Assembly (NCBI GenBank): GCA_031425325.1
Contig: JANPJD010000252.1
Coordinates: 1-38,471, forward strand
Direction of reading: 5' to 3'
From: Aliitabrizicola sp031425325
GTDB lineage: Bacteria; Pseudomonadota; Alphaproteobacteria; Rhodobacterales; Rhodobacteraceae
DNA length: 38,471 nucleotides
The notes under the pieces were generated by a model. The model worked only from the letters and a program-made list of their open reading frames with translations. It was not told where the DNA came from and did no database searches. This document shows, piece after piece, positions 15,656-22,665 of the stretch (the first letter of the stretch is position 1; every line of letters starts with the position of its first letter). The position numbers and the translations under genes were made by a program.

Positions 15656-16054
15656 ATGCCGCATCGCTTCGACCTGCGCGTCTATTTCGAGGACACGGAC
15701 CTTGCGGGGATCGTGTATTACGCGAACTACTTAAAGTTCATCGAGCGAGCCCGCAGCGAGTGGGTTCGTGATCGCGGCGTCGATCAGGTCGCTCTGCGCC
15801 GCGACGAGGGGATTGTCTTTGTCGTGCGTCACGTCGAGGTCGACTACCTGCGTCCCGCCGTCTTCGACGATCTGCTGACCGTCGAGACCGAGGTGCTCGA
15901 GATGGGCGGCGCGTCCCTGACGCTGGCGCAGGTCGTGCTGCGTGGGGCCGAGCGTCTGGTCGCGGCCAAGGTCACGCTGGTTGCCGTCGGGCCGGGCGGT
16001 CGGGCGCAGCGCTTGCCGCTGGCGCTGCGAGAGGCACTGGGGCGGGCTGGGTGA
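15656..16054 (+). CDS. ybgC: Tol-Pal-associated acyl-CoA thioesterase YbgC
   Basis: A 132-residue hot-dog-fold thioesterase that hydrolyses acyl-CoA, and the usual first member of tol-pal clusters. The 4HBT signature is DTDLAGIVYYANYLKFIERAR, with the catalytic aspartate expected at D15. A second conserved stretch is VDYLRPAVFDD. The ATG at 15656 has AAGGCAGG upstream; earlier in-frame codons overlap yihY. The gene lies 130 bases before tolQ. As a strong promoter stands in that gap, tolQ need not depend on read-through from ybgC. Confidence 0.92.
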   Translation: MPHRFDLRVYFEDTDLAGIVYYANYLKFIERARSEWVRDRGVDQVALRRDEGIVFVVRHVEVDYLRPAVFDDLLTVETEVLEMGGASLTLAQVVLRGAERLVAAKVTLVAVGPGGRAQRLPLALREALGRAG

Positions 16055-16099
16055 TGCAGCGGCGCGTCGGCGGACCTTTCCGGGCCTGACGCAGTTGTG

Positions 16100-16129
16100 T
16101 TGGCATTCCCCTTCAAATCCGGGTAGAAT
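16100..16129 (+). promoter_or_regulatory. Sigma70-like promoter of the tol-pal operon
   Basis: TTGGCA (16100-16105) and TAGAAT (16124-16129) are separated by 18 bases. Each element matches the sigma70 consensus at five of six positions, and they lie 56 bases before the tolQ ATG. This is the clearest housekeeping-type promoter in the window. Confidence 0.65.
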
Positions 16130-16184
16130 CACCATCTAGAAGCTGCACGCCTCAGATGCGGCCCGAACGAGCAGAGCAGACAGA

Positions 16185-16886
16185 ATGGAAACCGGCACCC
16201 TTGCGGCGGCGCAGGAGATTGATTTCTCGCTGCTTGCGCTGTTCGCGAAAGCGACGCTGACCGTCAAGATCGTGATGATCATGCTGGTTGTCTCGTCCTT
16301 TTGGTCTTGGGCGATCATCATCCAGAAGCACATCACCTTCCGCCGGGCCCGCACCGACGCGACCGTCTTTGACCGCGCGTTCTGGTCGGGCGAGCCGCTG
16401 GACGAGTTGTTTGCGAAGGTGGGCGCACAGCCCTCGGGGGCGAGCGAGCGGATCTTCGCGGCCGGCATGCAGGAATGGCAGCGCAGCCACCGTCAGGACG
16501 GCGCGTTGATCGCGGGCGCGCAGGCGCGCATCGACCGCAGCATGAATGTCGCCATCGCAAAGGAAAGCGAGGGGCTGAACGGCGGGCTGTCCTTCCTTGC
16601 CACGGTCGGCTCGACCGCGCCCTTCATCGGGCTGTTCGGCACGGTCTGGGGCATCAAGCACAGCTTCGAGCAGATCGCGATCAGCCAGAACACCAACCTC
16701 GCCGTCGTGGCCCCCGGCATCGCCGAGGCCTTGCTTGCCACCGCTGTCGGCCTTGTCGCGGCGATCCCGGCGGTCGTGTTCTACAACAAGCTGAGTGCCG
16801 ATGCCGAGCGCATCATCGGCGGCTACGAGGCCTTCGCGGACGAGTTCGCGACGATCCTGTCGCGCCAACTGGACGCGGCCGCCTGA
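16185..16886 (+). CDS. tolQ: Tol-Pal system proton-channel subunit TolQ
   Basis: TolQ is a homologue of ExbB/MotA. With TolR it forms the proton-driven motor that energises TolA for outer-membrane constriction at division. The protein has 233 residues. Membrane helix 1 lies at about 24-46. A cytoplasmic domain follows, and helices 2 and 3 lie at about 130-155 and 165-185. Conserved stretches include GLSFLATVGSTAPFIGLFGTVWGI and IAEALLATAVGL. The ATG at 16185 has a weak ribosome binding site. tolR begins one base after the TGA stop, so the two are tightly coupled. Confidence 0.95.
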   Translation: METGTLAAAQEIDFSLLALFAKATLTVKIVMIMLVVSSFWSWAIIIQKHITFRRARTDATVFDRAFWSGEPLDELFAKVGAQPSGASERIFAAGMQEWQRSHRQDGALIAGAQARIDRSMNVAIAKESEGLNGGLSFLATVGSTAPFIGLFGTVWGIKHSFEQIAISQNTNLAVVAPGIAEALLATAVGLVAAIPAVVFYNKLSADAERIIGGYEAFADEFATILSRQLDAAA

Positions 16887-16887
16887 G

Positions 16888-17364
16888 ATGGCCTCGAACG
16901 TCATCCAGAAGTCGGCGGGCGGCGGAGGCGGACGGCGCAGGCGGCGCGGCAAGAGTGCTGCGATGTCCGAGATCAACGTGACGCCCTTCGTCGACGTGAT
17001 GCTGGTGCTGCTGATCATCTTCATGGTGGCGGCCCCGATGCTGACCGTCGGCGTCCCGGTCGAGTTGCCTGACACGGCGGCGACCGCCCTGCCGACCGAG
17101 CAGGAAGAGCCGCTGACCATCACCATCACGGCGGACGGGCGCATCGCGATCCAGACGACCGAGACGCCCGAGGCCGAGTTGATCCCGAAGCTGCAGGCGA
17201 TCGCCGCCGAGCGGACGACGAACAAGGTGTTCCTGCGGGCCGACGGGGCGGTGCCCTATGCGCGGGTGGCGCAGGTGATGGGCGCGCTAAACGCGGGCGG
17301 GTTCCGCGAGATCGGCCTTGTGACCGACACCGACGGGCCGAGCTTCGGCGCGCCGGGCGGCTGA
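16888..17364 (+). CDS. tolR: Tol-Pal system protein TolR
   Basis: TolR is the ExbD-like partner of TolQ. The protein has 158 residues. A basic, glycine- and arginine-rich cytoplasmic N-terminus (GGGGGRRRRRGKS) leads into MSEINVTPFVDVMLVLLIIF, where the membrane helix carries the proton-path aspartate D36. A periplasmic domain of about 105 residues follows, ending in FREIGLVTDTDG. The ATG at 16888 follows the tolQ stop by one base; an in-frame reading from 16795 would overlap tolQ and lacks family features. tolA follows after seven bases. Confidence 0.94.
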   Translation: MASNVIQKSAGGGGGRRRRRGKSAAMSEINVTPFVDVMLVLLIIFMVAAPMLTVGVPVELPDTAATALPTEQEEPLTITITADGRIAIQTTETPEAELIPKLQAIAAERTTNKVFLRADGAVPYARVAQVMGALNAGGFREIGLVTDTDGPSFGAPGG

Positions 17365-17371
17365 GGGCCGC

Positions 17372-18568
17372 ATGAACACGGGTCAGATCATCTCGGGGGC
17401 GGGGCACGGCATCGTCATCCTCTGGATGGCGGTGGGCGGGTTCTTCTCGCGCCCCGACGATGCGCCCGAGATCGCGGTGACATCGGTGTCGTTGATGTCT
17501 TCGGCCGAGTTCGAGGCGCTGGCGGCGGCTGCCTCCGCAGCACCCGCGGTGCAGCCCGAGATCGACGCGCCGCCGCCCGTCGAGGCCGAGACGGCCCCCG
17601 CCGAGGCCCCGCGACCGACCCCGCGCCCCGAGGCGCAGGAGCAGGCACAGCCCGAGCCGCAGCCCCAGCCCGACGTAAACCCCGACGCCTCCGAGATCGC
17701 GGCCCTGCCCGAACCCGAGGTGATCGAGGCGCCCAAGCCGCTTAACCCCGTGACCGGGGTCGAGCAGCCCGTTGCCGTCCCTGATCCCGGCCTGCCGCAG
17801 GATGTCGACCGCGTCGCCCCGATCCCCGCCCCGGCACCCGAGCAGGATGCCGAGATCGCCGAGACGCCGTCGCCTGCCGTCACGCCGGATGCGGTGGCCG
17901 ACGTGGTCGAGGAAGAGCGCCCCGAGGCCGCGCCCGAGGAGGCCACCACCGAGATCGTGACCGAGGCGACCGAGACCGAAGAGACCCCGTCGCTGGCCCC
18001 GGCCTCGAGCGCACGTCCGTTGTCCCGCCCGCAGCCCCCCGTTCAAGCCGCCGAGGCCCCGCCTGAGGCCGAGGCGGAACCTGCGCCCGCCGGTCCGGTC
18101 GAGACCGCCGAAGAGGTGACCCCCGACCCTGCGACCGAACCCGCGCCCGAGGCAGACCCTGCCACCGATGCGATCGCCGAGGCGGTCGCCGCCGCTGTGG
18201 CAGAGGAAGCGGCACAGGCAGGGCAGGGTACGGCGCCAAGCGGCCCGCCGCTGACTGCAGGTGACAAGGACGCGCTGCGGGTCGCGGTCCAGCAATGCTG
18301 GAACGTGGGCTCTCTGTCGTCCGAGGCGTTGCGGACGACCGTTGTGCTCAGCGTCTCGCTGTCGCAGACGGGTGTCCCCGATGCAGGCTCGATCAGCATG
18401 ATAGAGTTCACCGGCGGCACCGATGCGGCGGCGCGTCAGGCCTATGAGGCGGCGCGGCGGGCGGTAATCCGCTGCGGCGCCAACGGCTTTCCGCTACCGT
18501 CCGAAAAGTATGACCAGTGGCAAGTGATCGAGCTAGAGTTCAACCCCGAAAACATGAGGATGAGATGA
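17372..18568 (+). CDS. tolA: Cell-envelope protein TolA, Pro/Glu-rich type
   Basis: TolA links the TolQR motor in the inner membrane to Pal and TolB at the outer membrane. The protein has 398 residues. An N-terminal membrane anchor lies at about 8-25 (SGAGHGIVILWMAVGGFF). A very long linker of Pro, Ala, Glu and Asp follows, about residues 55-300. The C-terminal TonB/TolA-like domain covers about 300-398, with ALRVAVQQCWNVGSL and FNPENMRMR. Unlike the lysine/alanine-rich helical linker of enteric TolA, this linker is acidic and proline-rich and unlikely to form one long helix. The stop overlaps the tolB start (ATGA). Confidence 0.88.
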   Translation: MNTGQIISGAGHGIVILWMAVGGFFSRPDDAPEIAVTSVSLMSSAEFEALAAAASAAPAVQPEIDAPPPVEAETAPAEAPRPTPRPEAQEQAQPEPQPQPDVNPDASEIAALPEPEVIEAPKPLNPVTGVEQPVAVPDPGLPQDVDRVAPIPAPAPEQDAEIAETPSPAVTPDAVADVVEEERPEAAPEEATTEIVTEATETEETPSLAPASSARPLSRPQPPVQAAEAPPEAEAEPAPAGPVETAEEVTPDPATEPAPEADPATDAIAEAVAAAVAEEAAQAGQGTAPSGPPLTAGDKDALRVAVQQCWNVGSLSSEALRTTVVLSVSLSQTGVPDAGSISMIEFTGGTDAAARQAYEAARRAVIRCGANGFPLPSEKYDQWQVIELEFNPENMRMR

Positions 18569-19899
18569 CCCCGTTCAGAATCCTGACGACCGCCCTCGCG
18601 GCGTCCCTGGCGCTCTGCGGCGGCCTCGCGTCCGTGGCGCTGGCACAAAGCCCGCCGCGCATCGTGATCACCGATGGCGTGATCGAGCCGATGCCCTTCG
18701 CGGTCCCGATGTTCCTGCCCGAGAATGCTGGGGCCGAGCAGCTTGCCGCCGACATCACGCAGGTCGTGGCGGCGGATCTGGCCGGAACGGGCCTGTTCCG
18801 CGAGATCCCCGCCGCTGCCCATATCAGCCGCATCAGCAGTTTTGACGCGCCCGTCGCCTATGCCGACTGGCAGGCGATCAACGCCCAGGTGCTGATCACC
18901 GGTGCGGTCGCGGCCTCGGGCGACCGGGTGTCGGTCAAGTTCCGCGTGTTCGACGTGTTCTCGGGCCAGCCCCTGGGCGAGGGCCTGCAATTCGCAGGCT
19001 CGGCCGATGGCTGGCGGCGCATGGCGCACAAGGTGGCCGATCAGGTCTACAGCCGGATCACGGGCGAGGGCGGTTACTTCGACAGCCGCGTCGTTTTCGT
19101 CTCGGAAAGCGGGCCGAAGGATGCGCGGCTGAAGCGGCTTGCGGTGATGGATTACGACGGTGCCAACATCCAGTACCTGACGGACAGCGCCTCGATCGTG
19201 ATCGCGCCGCGCTTTTCGCCGGGCGGGGACCGAGTGCTGTTCACCTCGTTCGTCAGCGGCTTTCCGAAGATTTACGAGATGGACGTGGCGAGCGTCTCGG
19301 TGCGGCCCCTTGCGGATCAGCCGGGCACGATGACCTTCGCGCCAAGGTATGCGCCGGACGGGCGCACGATCGTTTTCTCGCTGGAACAGGGCGGCAACAC
19401 CGACATCTACTCGATGGATGCAGGCTCGGGTGCATCGCAACGGCTGACCTCGTCGCCCTCGATCGAGACAGCGCCGAGTTACTCGCCCGACGGCAGCCAG
19501 ATCGTGTTCGAGAGCGACCGTTCGGGCACCCAGCAGCTTTACGTCATGGGCGCAGGCGGTGGCGAGCCCACGCGGATCAGCTTCGGTCCCGGACGCTACG
19601 GCACGCCGGTGTGGTCGCCGCGCGGCGACCTCATCGCCTTCACCAAGCAGCACCAGGGCCGTTTCCACATCGGCGTCATGCGGACCAATGGGTCGGAAGA
19701 GCGCCTGCTGACCGCGAGCTTCCTCGACGAGGGTCCGACCTGGGCCCCGAACGGGCGCGTCATCATGTTCACCCGCCAGGGGGCCGGTGCGACCGGAGAG
19801 CCTGCGCTTTACTCGGTCGATATTTCGGGCCGCAACCTGCGGCAGATCCAGACCGGGGGTCCCGCCTCGGACCCCGCCTGGTCGCCGCTTCTGCCCTAG
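18565..19899 (+). CDS. tolB: Tol-Pal system periplasmic beta-propeller TolB
   Basis: TolB is a periplasmic protein that binds Pal and TolA. It has 444 residues. A signal peptide covers 1-27 (cleavage after ALA, before QSP). An alpha/beta N-terminal domain covers about 30-165. A six-bladed propeller of WD40-like TolB repeats follows; each blade has the form APRFSPGGDRVLFTS, APSYSPDGSQIVFES, TPVWSPRGDLIAFT and similar. I chose the ATG at 18565, which overlaps the tolA stop by four bases and has GAGG five bases upstream. pal follows after 104 bases. Confidence 0.95.
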   Translation: MTPFRILTTALAASLALCGGLASVALAQSPPRIVITDGVIEPMPFAVPMFLPENAGAEQLAADITQVVAADLAGTGLFREIPAAAHISRISSFDAPVAYADWQAINAQVLITGAVAASGDRVSVKFRVFDVFSGQPLGEGLQFAGSADGWRRMAHKVADQVYSRITGEGGYFDSRVVFVSESGPKDARLKRLAVMDYDGANIQYLTDSASIVIAPRFSPGGDRVLFTSFVSGFPKIYEMDVASVSVRPLADQPGTMTFAPRYAPDGRTIVFSLEQGGNTDIYSMDAGSGASQRLTSSPSIETAPSYSPDGSQIVFESDRSGTQQLYVMGAGGGEPTRISFGPGRYGTPVWSPRGDLIAFTKQHQGRFHIGVMRTNGSEERLLTASFLDEGPTWAPNGRVIMFTRQGAGATGEPALYSVDISGRNLRQIQTGGPASDPAWSPLLP

Positions 19900-20003
19900 A
19901 CCTCGCGCGGCCTTGTTTGCAGGGCGGCGCGAAGGCTGTTAATCTTGTGACGTATCGAGCAACCGCCGGCATGAGACCGGGCAAGACCATGAAGGACCAA
20001 CTG

Positions 20004-20531
20004 ATGAGCATTCTTCCCAAGGCGCTGCTGCTGGTGGCGGGGCTGGCCCTTGCGGCCTGCAACAATCCTGATCGCTTCGGGGCGGGCGGTTCCGGTGGCG
20101 CGGGCGGTGTTGGCGGCGCGGGGGGCATCGGTGTCGGGGGTCTGGGCGATCCGTCGAACCCGGCCTCGCCGGCCTACTTCCAGCAGACCGTGGGCGACCG
20201 GGTGTTCTTTGTGGTGGACCAAAGCACGCTGACCGATCAGGCGCGCGCGACCCTTGCGGGCCAGGCGCGCTGGCTGACCACCAATCCCGACTATGCGATC
20301 ATCGTCGAGGGTCATGCCGACGAGCAGGGCACGCGGGAGTACAACCTGGCCCTCGGCGCCCGCCGCGCCAGCGCCGTGCAGGATTTCCTGATCTCGCAGG
20401 GCGTCGCACCCAGCCGGATGCGGACCGTCAGCTACGGCAAGGAACGCCCGGTCGAGATCTGCTCGGACGAGGCCTGCTATTCCAAGAACCGCCGCGCCGT
20501 CACGGTGATCTCGGCGGGGGCGGGCGTCTGA
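20004..20531 (+). CDS. pal: Peptidoglycan-associated lipoprotein Pal
   Basis: Pal is an outer-membrane lipoprotein that holds peptidoglycan through its OmpA-like domain. It has 175 residues. The signal peptide ends in lipobox LAAC with the lipid-modified cysteine at 19. A glycine-rich linker covers about 30-55. The OmpA-like domain contains EGHADEQGTREYNLALGARR and VSYGKERP. The start is the ATG at 20004, with AAGGA seven bases before it; this ribosome binding site lies just after another ATG at 19989, which would add five residues. cpoB begins one base after the stop. Confidence 0.94.
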   Translation: MSILPKALLLVAGLALAACNNPDRFGAGGSGGAGGVGGAGGIGVGGLGDPSNPASPAYFQQTVGDRVFFVVDQSTLTDQARATLAGQARWLTTNPDYAIIVEGHADEQGTREYNLALGARRASAVQDFLISQGVAPSRMRTVSYGKERPVEICSDEACYSKNRRAVTVISAGAGV

Positions 20532-20532
20532 G

Positions 20533-21363
20533 ATGACCCCGCTGCGCCGTCTCGGCTGCGTTGTGGCACTTGCGCTGCTCCCCATGGGGGCGGCGGCGCA
20601 GGACCGCGCGCAGACCTTGGCCGACATCCGGGCCGAGCTGTCGGCGCTTGGCACTCAGGTCACGAGCCTGCGGCAGGAGCTCGTGGCCACAAGTGCGACC
20701 AATCCGGGCATCGGCGGCGCCTCGGCGCTTGAGCGGATGGACGCGCTTGAGGCGGCACTGACGACGCTGACCGCGCGGACGGAAGAGTTGCAGAACCGGA
20801 TCAACCGCGTCGTTGCCGACGGCACGAACCGGCTCGGCGACCTCGAGTTTCGCGTGACCGAGCTTGAGGGCGGCGACGTGGCCGCGCTCCCGCCGACGCC
20901 GACGCTTGGGGGCGACACCGGCGCCGTCGCCTCGCCGCTTGCCCCCGTGACGGACCCCACGACGGCCGGGCCCGAGCTTGCGGTCAGCGAGCAGGCCGAC
21001 TTTGACCGGGCCCGGGAGGTGCTCGGTCAGGGTGACTTTCGAACCGCCGCGGACCTCTTTGCGACCTTTACCCAGACCTATTCGGGCGGCCCCCTGAGCG
21101 CCGAGGCGCAGTTCCTGCGGGGCGAGGCACTAAGCCAGCTTGGCCAGACCGCCGATGCGGCTCGGAGCTATCTCGAGAGTTTCTCGGGCACGCCGAACGG
21201 ACCGCGCGCGGGCGAGGCGCTGCTGAAGCTGGGGCAAAGCCTTGGCACGCTTGGGCAGGTACCAGAGGCCTGCGTCACGCTGGCCGAGGTGGGCGTGCGC
21301 TTTCCCGCGACCGACCCCGCAGTACAGGCGCAGGCCGCGATGCAGGGGCTTGAGTGCAACTGA
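20533..21363 (+). CDS. cpoB: Cell division coordinator CpoB (YbgF)
   Basis: CpoB is a periplasmic TolA-binding protein that coordinates outer-membrane constriction with peptidoglycan synthesis. It has 276 residues. A signal peptide covers 1-22 (cleavage before QDRAQ). An N-terminal coiled coil at about 25-100 probably forms the trimer. After a Pro/Thr linker, TPR repeats fill about 155-270, starting DFDRAREVLGQGDFRTAADLF. The start ATG follows the pal stop by one base. The end overlaps tilS by ten bases. Confidence 0.93.
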   Translation: MTPLRRLGCVVALALLPMGAAAQDRAQTLADIRAELSALGTQVTSLRQELVATSATNPGIGGASALERMDALEAALTTLTARTEELQNRINRVVADGTNRLGDLEFRVTELEGGDVAALPPTPTLGGDTGAVASPLAPVTDPTTAGPELAVSEQADFDRAREVLGQGDFRTAADLFATFTQTYSGGPLSAEAQFLRGEALSQLGQTADAARSYLESFSGTPNGPRAGEALLKLGQSLGTLGQVPEACVTLAEVGVRFPATDPAVQAQAAMQGLECN

Positions 21364-22589
21364 GCGCCGACGCGCTCACACTTCGTTTCAGGCAGGCCCT
21401 CGGCCCGGTGGACACCCCGCTGGGCCTTGCCGTATCGGGCGGCGGGGACTCCGTGGCGCTGCTGCGGCTGGCGCTCGAGGCGGGGCTGACGGTCGAGGCG
21501 GCGACGGTCGATCACGGCCTGCGCCCCGAGGCGGCTGCCGAGGCGGACTGGGTGGCGCGGCTTTGCGCGGGGCTTGGTGTCCGGCATGAGGTGCTGCCCT
21601 GGCGCGGCTGGGACGGGCAGGGCAACCTTCAGGATCAGGCGCGGCGGGCGCGACTTCGGCTTTTGTCCGATTGGGCCGGGCGACGGGGGATCAACGCGGT
21701 GGCGCTGGGCCACACGCGCGACGATCAGGCCGAGACGATCCTGATGCGGCTGGCGCGGCAGGCCGGGGTGGACGGGCTGTCGGGCATGGCTGCGCGCCGC
21801 GCCCATCTGGGCGTTACCTGGCTGCGCCCCCTGCTTGCAACGGGGCGCGAGGAGTTGCGCGACTGGCTTCGCGCGCGGGGGCAGGACTGGATCGACGATC
21901 CGTCGAACGAGGCCGACCGCTTCGAGCGCGTGAGGGCGCGGCGCGTCCTTGCCGCCTTGGAGCCGCTGGGCCTCGGGGCCGAGGCGCTTGCCGGAACGGC
22001 GGCGCGCTTGTCCGAAGCGCGCGCGGCGCTCGACGTGCAGACCCGTGCGGCGGCGGAGGGGATCGCACGGGTGGATCGCTGCGACGTCGTGCTGGACCGG
22101 GCCGGGTTTGCCGAACAGCCCGTCGAGATCGCCCGGCGGCTGCTGACGGGTGCGCTTTGCTTCGTGGCGGGCGCGGATTATGGCCCGCGCGGCACGCCCG
22201 TGCAGGCCCTGCTGCGCGCAATCGGCGAGGGGCAGGGTGGACCACTGGCCGGCTGCCGCGTGCTTGTGCGGGGTCCGTCCCTGTGGATCACGCGCGAGGC
22301 CCGTGCCGTCGAGGGCGTGGTTTCACGGCCCGGCGAGGCGTGGGACGGACGGTGGCGTGTCACCGGGCCGAACCCTGTTGCCGAGGTCCGAAGCCTTGGC
22401 GAGGCGGGCATCGCCTTCTGCCCCGACTGGCGCGACAGCGGATTGCCGCGCGAGGCCACCCTCGCCTCGCCCGCTGCATGGGCCGGGGACGCGCTTCTGG
22501 CTGCCCCGCTGGTGCGCGCCGATCCAGGGTGGAGCGCTGCGCCGCTCCGCGACACTGACGCCTTTCTTCTTTCCCTTTTAGCGCATTGA
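21354..22589 (+). CDS. tilS: tRNA(Ile)-lysidine synthetase TilS
   Basis: TilS converts cytidine 34 of the CAU-anticodon tRNA-Ile to lysidine, using ATP and lysine. This switches codon reading from AUG to AUA and is essential in most bacteria. The protein has 411 residues. The N-type PP-loop SGGGDS is at 28-33. It is followed by TVDHGLRPEA, GHTRDDQAETILMRLARQ and WLRPLL. The C-terminal half is weakly conserved. The start is a GTG at 21354 with AGGGG five bases upstream, inside the end of cpoB. A tilS-ftsH order after tol-pal is a known arrangement in alphaproteobacteria. Confidence 0.93.
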   Translation: MQLSADALTLRFRQALGPVDTPLGLAVSGGGDSVALLRLALEAGLTVEAATVDHGLRPEAAAEADWVARLCAGLGVRHEVLPWRGWDGQGNLQDQARRARLRLLSDWAGRRGINAVALGHTRDDQAETILMRLARQAGVDGLSGMAARRAHLGVTWLRPLLATGREELRDWLRARGQDWIDDPSNEADRFERVRARRVLAALEPLGLGAEALAGTAARLSEARAALDVQTRAAAEGIARVDRCDVVLDRAGFAEQPVEIARRLLTGALCFVAGADYGPRGTPVQALLRAIGEGQGGPLAGCRVLVRGPSLWITREARAVEGVVSRPGEAWDGRWRVTGPNPVAEVRSLGEAGIAFCPDWRDSGLPREATLASPAAWAGDALLAAPLVRADPGWSAAPLRDTDAFLLSLLAH

Positions 22590-22612
22590 ACCCCCCGGTT
22601 TAATGGCTATCT
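22585..22612 (+). promoter_or_regulatory. RpoH-like (sigma32) promoter candidate of ftsH
   Basis: ATTGAA (22585-22590) resembles the heat-shock -35 element CTTGAA at five of six positions. After 15 bases, GCTATCT (22606-22612) matches the -10 form CYTATNT at all but its first base. Initiation about seven bases later would leave a leader of roughly 45 bases before the GTG of ftsH. ftsH is heat-induced in many proteobacteria. The element overlaps the tilS stop. Confidence 0.45.
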
Positions 22613-22665
22613 TGTTGGACAAGGCCGCAGCCATTCCGCACCATGCGGCGCTCAAGGAGGATTTC

